Part shown: positions 57,023 to 64,000 of the stretch, piece by piece
How the letters are laid out: each line of letters opens with the position of its first letter
How positions within the stretch are numbered: position 1 is the first letter of the stretch
Notes under the pieces: generated by a model
Databases searched by the model: none
Told to the model about the DNA's origin: nothing
Seen by the model: only the letters and a program-made list of their open reading frames with translations
DNA from: Iris pallida
Lineage: Eukaryota; Streptophyta; Magnoliopsida; Asparagales; Iridaceae
Length of the DNA: 64,000 bases
NCBI GenBank assembly: GCA_029216955.1
Contig: JANAVB010003400.1
Span: forward strand, 19,402,492-19,466,491
Reading direction: 5' to 3'
Program-made: the position numbers and the translations under genes

Positions 57023-58794
57023 GATTAAATATTGTAGAGTAATTAAGAATGGCTATGATTAAATATTGTAGGTGGATGCAATATTAACCCTCAGACTAAT
57101 ATAAAGAGGATTTTTATTGTCGAGGTCGTCTCTATCTCAACTCTGCAAAAGATGTTATATGTCAATCCCTCTCTCCTCTTTGACCAATCGATTTCTTTTT
57201 AGCCTCTCCCTCTCGACCGTCATGGCTTCTATAGAAACTTCTCACCCCTTACACTTTGCTACTACATGATCGGAACTATGTGTCCAATTTCTAATTTTCT
57301 ACACCATCGATGATAAAATGTTTTGGACAACTTGTGAATGAGCATTTCTAGACCTTAGCAAATATTTGTGGTTGCTTAGTATGTAGGCACCATGTAGGGA
57401 CTTATCCAACCAAGACCCAACATATCCAATGAATAATCACAATTCAACATATCAACTAGCACTTCGGGACCCTTAAGTACCTGAAAAAAAGAATTTTAAG
57501 TCACGCTTAATGGCATACAACATCAAAACTTTCACCCATCAGAGTTAGAAGAAAGCGTAAATTAACTTTGAAATAAAATAAGTGTATTAAAATTATACAT
57601 TGATCCATAACTAATAGGGATCGGCATTGGACCGGGCCGGGCCGTCCAAGCCCATAAAGTACGGGTTCGGTTTTTTTTGCCCGAAAGAAATTTCGGGCCG
57701 GGCTTAATTATTGTTTATGAAGCTCAAGCCTGCTCACGAGAGTCGGGCTTTTAGGGCCAAGTCAGATCGGGCCGGACTAGCTCTATAAAAATTGCTAATT
57801 TGCATGTTTTACTCATTCAAAGTATAAAAAAAAAAATTCTTCTGACAGAGAAGCAATTGACTCATGCACCGTAACAGAAAAAATATATTAAGAAAACATT
57901 CTTTGCGTTAAGACTGATTCATAGAGAGATTGTGACCGAGCATACAGAGTTGGGGGTATTCATTTAAGAGTGATACACATGCTAACATGTGGTTGATCAA
58001 GTTAAGTGTGTGCGTTTTCCCCCTTTTTCTTGAGAACATCTAGTAGTTCCTAACTCAGGAACACCTGTATCAGTGCCAAACAAAAACTTCACTAATAACA
58101 ACTATATCATGCCCAATCTTTAAAGAGATGACTCACATTTGCACAAAAAAAATAGCATTAGTCTTCTGATTAAGAAAAAATCTATTACTTTTTTCTTCCC
58201 AGATAGGGGTCATCATTTGGCCTTGGACTGAACTCGGGCGGACGCATAGTCCAAGCTTGTATCGGACGGGCCTGGGGCCGGGCTCGGGCAGACGAATGCA
58301 TAGCCCTAGCCCGGCCCTATACTAATATGGATCGGGTCGGACTACCCTAATGACCAGGCTTTATCGAGCTTTGGCCCATCGGACCGGATGAATTTTTCGG
58401 GCGCCCATGAATTTCGAGCCAAATGATGATCTACAAACTAACATATGACTAATCAGTGAGATGAGCAATTCACCAATGGTAACAATTCTTTTGAATAGTT
58501 TCAAGATAATGTTAAACCTTGTAGAGTTGGAATTAACGACTCTAAAACTACATATTGTGATACTTACCTTCCACATCCACAAGTTGTCTAAAACCCTATA
58601 CCATATCACAGTTCTAGCCAAATAAATACACTCATTGTACTGTTATGGTTGGGAGCATTATTTCCCCTTCATCTTGTATTATTGATGATGCTTAAATAAT
58701 GATAATCGCCTACATTGAAAGCATAGGTCTTCCTTTCAAAATTAAAGAAACTATGAAACCTATATTAATTTGTATAGTGTGTCATAGATGATGC
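57020..58794. other. No gene identified; two hAT-like GGGCCGGGC stretches
   Basis: Two stretches (about 57616-57780 and 58203-58420) start with ATAGGGATCGGCATTGG-like and ATAGGGGTCATCATTTGG-like sequence and run into repeated GGGCCGGGC or GGGCTCGGGC. TAGGGGTGGCAA...GGGCCGGGCC is typical of decayed hAT-like non-autonomous elements, so these may be two such copies in the same direction. The rest is AT-rich without coding potential. Confidence 0.4.
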
Positions 58795-59374
58795 TGTTAG
58801 AAATATTGCTTCTATCCATTAGAAAACCGGTAAACAAAACAAACCAAATTAAAGTTACCGGCCTCCAGGGAAGTCGCGCACGAAGCACTGTCCTAAGAGT
58901 TGATTCGGGTCTATGTGCAGATTTGTTCTGAATGCTCCTAGTGGTAAAACCTCCGCTCTACCGGTATCTCATCGTCGCACACAACTCAGGGAGATTGACC
59001 CTGACTTAGCTCTTTCCCAAAGCAGGAGAGATTGGAATGGAAAGGAAAGAAGGAATACATGTTTGTGAAGGAGGAGAAGGAGAAATCACATGGTTACCCT
59101 TTTTTCTTCTCAAGTATATTCTCAATACTAACAATATGGATACATATATAAGCAACCCCTCTTCCTACAAATTCAGTAGATTTTAATAGGATTTTATGGC
59201 TAGTTATGTAGTCATTTGATCATTAAGCCCATAAAATACCAATGAATATAAAATAAATATTGAAACGGTCAAAATTTAAACAACACAAAAAAACGGTTGA
59301 AAGTATTGAATAGAAAATTGAATGACATTGAAGTGAGAAAGAAGGAAGTTGGTTTTTTCTCAAATGATACAACA
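58795..59374 (-). repeat. 3' LTR of a second copia-like element (580 bp)
   Basis: On the minus strand it starts TGTTGTATCATTTGAG after the polypurine tract GGTTTTTTGGGGGAT (59375-59389) and ends ATATTTCTAACA. The TG...CA ends and the adjoining tract define it. The other LTR is not in the window. Confidence 0.75.
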
Positions 59375-60377
59375 ATCCCCCAAAAAACCAAGTTCCGAAT
59401 AGCAGAAAGAAGGAGGAAAAAAATTAAGAATTTTGGACAATTATATACTATGCGTAGATGAGATGGACTACAGCCTTGAATCTCACTTAGTGACTATTGT
59501 CTTTATCTGAAGAAGTGCTTGATGGACTACGTCTTGAATCAGACTTCTTGAACCAGATTTAGAAAATAGCACACATAGTACGCTAGAGATACTTGGGTCT
59601 ATCGGGTGGCACTTTAGATTGGCCATGCGTACTTTTTCCATATTCATGAGAGTTGTCTGGGATCGCCCTGTCCTATAGTCGCGGCCTTCATGACCTCTCA
59701 CATAGGTAAGTCTTCAAAGGGTTGGTGATTGGAGTCAACCCTGCATAATCATGCTTGGACCTATTAAGAGTTTAAAACTCATCTTAACCAAATTACATCG
59801 GAACACTGTCACCATAGGGATGGAAAATCATTGTATACATGTACAACCACTTGGGCATTATTTTAATAAAATTTTAATCTCGGGTCAGTATTCCATAAAG
59901 TCACCTAAGTCCAGCTTATTTCTACCCATTGAACCGGCTTCTTGGGATCTCCAGTCAGACTCGGTTGGGTTGCCACTGCTGGTGACTTACTTTTGGGCTT
60001 AACCCCATCCCCTTGATGATTCTAGGATTAATTTCCTAGACAAGTCTTCGTCAAGAGTAAACAGACTCTTCGTCAAGAGATCCGTAAAGTTCTTTATGAC
60101 TTTATAGTCAAGAACTACATTTTTTGCTTTTTAAGCTCTTTTAATATCGTGAAATGCAGCTGCAGGTACCTATCCATCTTAGAATTCACAAGATCATACT
60201 TTTAGCATAATTTTAAAATAAATGACAGGTACAGAAATATGTTGATCATGTAAAGTATAAAATGTCTAAGCCATACATCTTCAGTACAAGATGTAACTGA
60301 AGATAACATTTCTGAGTATATAATACTCTTAGCTATGATTCTTACATAAACTCAAGAGATGACAACTCCTCATAGAG

Positions 60378-60435
<58 letters not shown>

Positions 60436-61943
60436 ATAAATGGATTAGATGTCATATGAGTCATTTATCCCGTTTGTATTAAAATGACTTTCTATGACAT
60501 AAGAGTATCTAATATGATACAATTTTATAGTCTAGAATATCCTTAAAAATATATTCTAAAACTGGTTTGACTGATTTAGTTATTTTCTAAATCAAATTTG
60601 GTGACATCACAATTATTTAACAAGTATGTGATTTCACTAATTGCTGATATAAACATTAGGACATAAGCAAAAACTCATCTAATCTATCATCCCTTAAAAG
60701 TAAAATACAGTAACTTTCAGCCTTGGCTCTAAAGATTTATCTTTACAAGGCATTTTTACAAAAATAATTGTCTAAAGTATTAGAATAATAGTTTAAGTGA
60801 ATTTTGCTAATTGACCTTATCAAATCTTTAGTTTATCAAGTTTTGATCAAATTGGGTTAGCTGTAGGGGCCAGTTCCCAGCTAACGGAGGTCCACATGGG
60901 GACGATTAAATACCGTGTCGCTTAGAGCTATTTACGTCCGGTTGACAGAAGGACCCTTTCGGCTTGTACCCAAACTGATCTTAACTTTTAAAACTTTAGA
61001 TTTAAAGGAATTTACAATTTCACTAACTATTTTCTTGTGACAAAATTGTTTGAATGAATCAAAGAATTATAGCGTCACGAAATATAAGCAAATAACAAAG
61101 TTTGTCTCAGTATTTTGATAGAACAATATTGTCATTTCTTTCTAATTGAGAAATTCTAATATTGTGATAATATATTCATTTAAGGTTCAAACATATAAAA
61201 CTAACATGCGAAGAATATCGCTTTTATATAACAATAACTTAACAACATAACCCTTGGTGGATATTTGGTTGGACTTTTTTTGTTAGGTAGAACACTTTAT
61301 ACAAATAGAAAAATTCTTCTTTTCTTAGTCCACTAGTTTAACACAATACATCATTGACATTTTGTCAAATATAATTTTTTTATATTTGTCAAATATAAAA
61401 ATATATGTTATTTTTCAAATCTTGTATATTAAAACTTTGTAAAATCATTGTTGAAAAAGTTTGTGCATAGTTTCAGGTATATATTTCTTATTAATATGCA
61501 AACTAATCTCTATTCTCTTGAAGGTAGAATCCTTAGAGATATTTTAATTTTGGAAAAGAGCAACATATTATCGGTGACGGTAATAAAAGTTTATTTGTAC
61601 CCACTCATTCTTAACATGATCTTTGTAAAGTTATCTTTCCAAATCAGAAGCATTAGAGATAGTGACTTGTTAGTCCATCTCTAACATGTCAAGGGTGAAG
61701 TGATAATAATAGAAATATCTAAAATGATGAAGAAAAAAATGATTTGTATTCTAGCCAATGACAGTCACAAGGTATAACCAGGAAAAGAAGAATATGTTTA
61801 TTGTTGCTAATATTAACTATAACAATGTCAAGACAATAGTATAAAAATAATATTTCTTGTTAGAAAAGAAATAATAAATAAAACTAATAGATATAGAAAT
61901 AAAATTTGAACTATTACTCCACAAATTCTATAAGGGAACAGAT
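59375..61943 (-). mobile_element. Internal region of the second copia-like element, non-coding
   Basis: Starting from the polypurine tract, 2.5 kb upstream (in element orientation) contain no copia protein motif on the minus strand. Either a long 3' non-coding region is present with pol lost by the CACTA insertion at 61944, or the element is non-autonomous. A GC-richer island (60862-60975) stands out in AT-rich DNA. A (TA)n run occupies 60380-60433. Confidence 0.5.
60380..60433. repeat. (TA)n microsatellite
   Basis: About 26 TA units without interruption. Confidence 0.95.
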
Positions 61944-61964
61944 CACTACTAAAATACAGTGAAT

Positions 61965-62640
61965 TAGCGACGGCCATATCCGTCACTACTTCGTCGGCAA
62001 ATCGACTTAGCGACGGCTTGTCGACGAAATTTGACTGGAAAAATCCGTCGGGAAATCGCCTGTCGCTAAAAAAATTCCGTCACTAAGCTGTCGCCATTCG
62101 ACAGCTAGCGACGAATTTTCATCATCAAGAATCATACATTTAGCAACGGCTAGCCGACAAACTTTTGTCAAATCAAGTATCATAAAGTTTCTGATACTAC
62201 TTTTTAGCGATGACAAGTTCGTCGGTAATACGTCAGTAACCACGTATCAGAGAGTTTCTGATACACAAAATCCTTTGCCAATTCGTCGCTAATAGTCGCT
62301 AATACTCGACGGCAGAGCAACGGATTAGCGACGGGATATCCTTCGCTTAGGCTCTGGAAATCTTCATGTTTCCAGAACCTTGGCGACGGTTAATCCGTCG
62401 CTAGGTTGTCACAAATTGTTCGCTAATGCGACGACGTAGCGACGGCTTAGCGATGGAATATCCGTCACTTAGGTTCTGGAAATCTTCATAGTTCCAGAAC
62501 CTGGTCGACGGATATTCCGTCGCTAATCCGTCGACATCCGTCGCTAACTGGAAATTCTCCAGTTAGCGACGGATATTCTGTCGCTCAGCCGTCGCCTTCC
62601 ATCGCTTGGTAGACGCAAGTCCGTCCCTAACAGGAAAATT
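61965..62640. repeat. Subterminal repeats with TAGCGACGG core, partly palindromic
   Basis: TAGCGACGG or its complement CCGTCGCTA, with variants, recurs about 25 times in both orientations. Some copies form exact hairpins: TCCGTCGCTAACTGGA pairs with 62558-62573 across a 5-base loop, and AGGTTCTGGAA (62471) pairs with TTCCAGAACCT (62492). In maize Spm such repeats are the binding sites of TNPA. Confidence 0.88.
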
Positions 62641-62929
62641 TTTGAAAAAAATTGCATAAAACAGAGCATTCTCTGTTCGTACAACATCCGAAACATCGAA
62701 ACATCACAATATGCATCACACCTCACACAAACCAACAAACCAATATACATTACACACCAATATACAAATATCTATCACAAATACATCACACAAACCAACA
62801 TACATCACACACTATCCAAATATTAACCATTATCCTAAACATTCACCAATATCCATGTGACAATACCCAAAATTCACAAATATTCAACATTTAAAAAATA
62901 TTTCCAAACATTCAAATACAATAACATCA

Positions 62930-64000
62930 CTAAGAAGAAGGAGGTGGATAGTCCGCTGATGGTAATCTCTGTTGCGCCCGACGAAGATACTCCTCTACCA
63001 TGTGTGCCGGCAAGGTACCAAAGACATGGCCTGGAAGTTGGCATAGCTGCTCTGGCGACATCATGTCAAGGAGTATCGTCACAGTAGGAGACGGTACCAG
63101 AGAGGCAGCAGGATCAAAAGAAAGACCTCCGACGAAAGAAGGATCAGGAATATCCGAAGCACGGAGAGCAGCAGTAGACGGGCCGGAAGTAGAAGAACCG
63201 GGAGCCGTAGAAGGATGTGAATAGTATGTGGTCGTATGCTCCCGCAAGTCCGACACCGCCTCGGTCAGAATCGTAAGTTGTATCCTCACATCATCGCCTG
63301 CCGGGGTCACAGAAGGGGGCAGTGGAAATCTCGGAATCGACGCCTACAACGACGCCAAAGAGCCGCATCCATAGAGGTGCCCTTTCCTAAAGTCGTCGAC
63401 GGTATCTACGAACATGTCGTCGAAGCGAACGACCATAGAAAAGGACGCCTGGACGGGCGTCGTTTCGTCGATATCCTTGGCAGCAGGGGCTGAACCCGTC
63501 TAAGGGTCTCACGATACGCAGCCTATCCAATGAATGTGTTTATACTATAAGTTTTCCTAAGTTATAATCTAAATCCTATGTTTTCCTAAGTTATATTCTG
63601 AATCCTAAGTTTACCTAATTAAGTTAACAATACTTATAATTCTAACATAAATCTCATAAACGTAAGTACTTACATCAGTCTCCTCGGCCCTCTCGTCGAC
63701 GAAGCCTCCGTCCTTCTGCCTCTTGTGCATATACTGGAATATATCATGCATGGTGACCGAGTCTGCCTCTTTTTCCTTCTTTACCGCCCGTTGGGCCTAC
63801 GTACGAAATATTCATAGAATTTAATTAACATTGTATATTAATAGTACCAAATTAGATAGTGGAATGAATTTGCGGTATCTCACCAGATCTGCACGCGTCG
63901 CTACGTGGGGCCTTGATCCCCTTGTATGCAGACCCGCGGCCCATCGATTCGCCTTCGTTTTCTCCAATTTTTGCTTGTACGCAGGAGTATCCATCTTCTC
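62930..64000 (-). pseudogene. Ptta-like second CACTA gene, 3' exons, partial
   Basis: On the minus strand an exon at about 64000-63885 reads MDTPAYKQKLEKTKANRWAAG and ends at a GT donor. The next (about 63797-63675) reads AQRAVKKEKEADSVTMHDIFQYMHKRQ and ends at a GTAAGT donor. The terminal exon (about 63310-62930) reads DDVRIQLTILTEAVSDLREH, a Pro/Ser-rich part and LPAHMVEEYLRRAQQRLP, ending at a stop at 62930. This fits the C-terminal half of plant En/Spm second-gene proteins. Between 63500 and 63310 I could not keep one frame open, so either an intron or a frameshift lies there. Confidence 0.6.

Larger units (their letters stand above)
61944..64000 (-). mobile_element. CACTA transposon, 3' end, continuing beyond the window
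   Basis: The terminal sequence CACTACTAAAATACAG at 61944 is a typical CACTA end, with GAT just outside as a possible 3-base target duplication. It is followed by about 700 bases of subterminal repeats and then minus-strand exons of a Ptta-like second gene. The genes read toward this terminus, so it is the 3' end of the element. The TNP2 gene and other terminus should lie to the right of the window. Confidence 0.85.

Noticed and set aside
63236..63493. Plus-strand basic frame near the right end
   Set aside because: It is antisense to the Ptta-like exons and shows Arg-rich composition typical of a shadow frame.

Overview
The window is plant nuclear DNA, almost certainly from an angiosperm, and looks like repeat-dense heterochromatin. 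The evidence is the set of transposon families: Ty3 chromovirus-type LTR retrotransposons with a C-terminal chromodomain-like tail, a Ty1/copia element, an L1-type LINE with a plant-style DUF4283-like ORF1, tRNA-derived SINEs, two CACTA (En/Spm) elements with TNP2 and Ptta-type genes, a captured Ulp1-like protease gene, and MITE-like and hAT-like pieces. I see no convincing host gene, rRNA gene, tRNA gene or CRISPR array anywhere in the 64 kb. I cannot name the species.

Layout. 1-5643: 3' part of a very long LTR of an unnamed Ty3-like element (family E), with a 1060-bp tandem duplication inside; it is inserted in the 5' LTR of the next element. 5644-14527: a Tekay-like Ty3 element (Tekay-1), plus strand, with a long gag-protease-RT-RNaseH frame and a frameshifted integrase-chromodomain part. 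14528-16864: tail of another LTR (family D). 16865-21336: CACTA remnant with Ptta-like and TNP2-like pseudogenes on the minus strand, abutting an array of palindromes (21355-21770). 22545-34172: a mosaic of family B LTR pieces (22545-24378, 29153-29476, 31041-34172) broken up by a Tat/Ogre-like LTR with leader ORF (24379-26114), a truncated minus-strand Tekay-like LTR (26115-29152) and a Sirevirus-like LTR (29477-31040). 34331-35915: 446-bp tandem repeats. 36045-37640: a second palindrome array split by an 896-bp LTR-like insert. 37880-40554: degenerate Ulp1-type gene, minus strand. 40819-41654: TA microsatellite, a foldback and a MITE. 43418-50845: complete minus-strand copia element with a perfect GTTTA target duplication. 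51249-56600: L1-type LINE, plus strand. 56716-57019: two SINE copies in inverted orientation. 58795-61943: 3' LTR plus non-coding internal region of a second copia-like element, minus strand. 61944-64000: end of a second CACTA element, running off the window.

How it fits together. Nearly every junction is one element inside or against another, so the window records successive insertions. Every long coding region is broken, and many of the stops fit C-to-T change on one strand (CAR to TAR, CGA to TGA, TGG to TAG or TGA), as expected for heavily methylated plant repeats. The most interesting structure is non-coding. Three related LTR families carry different minisatellites with the same CCGCAT core at the same LTR position, and they share a conserved inverted repeat. 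An 18-bp palindrome is arrayed beside two different DNA-transposon gene sets. Two inverted pairs of short elements could form long hairpins.
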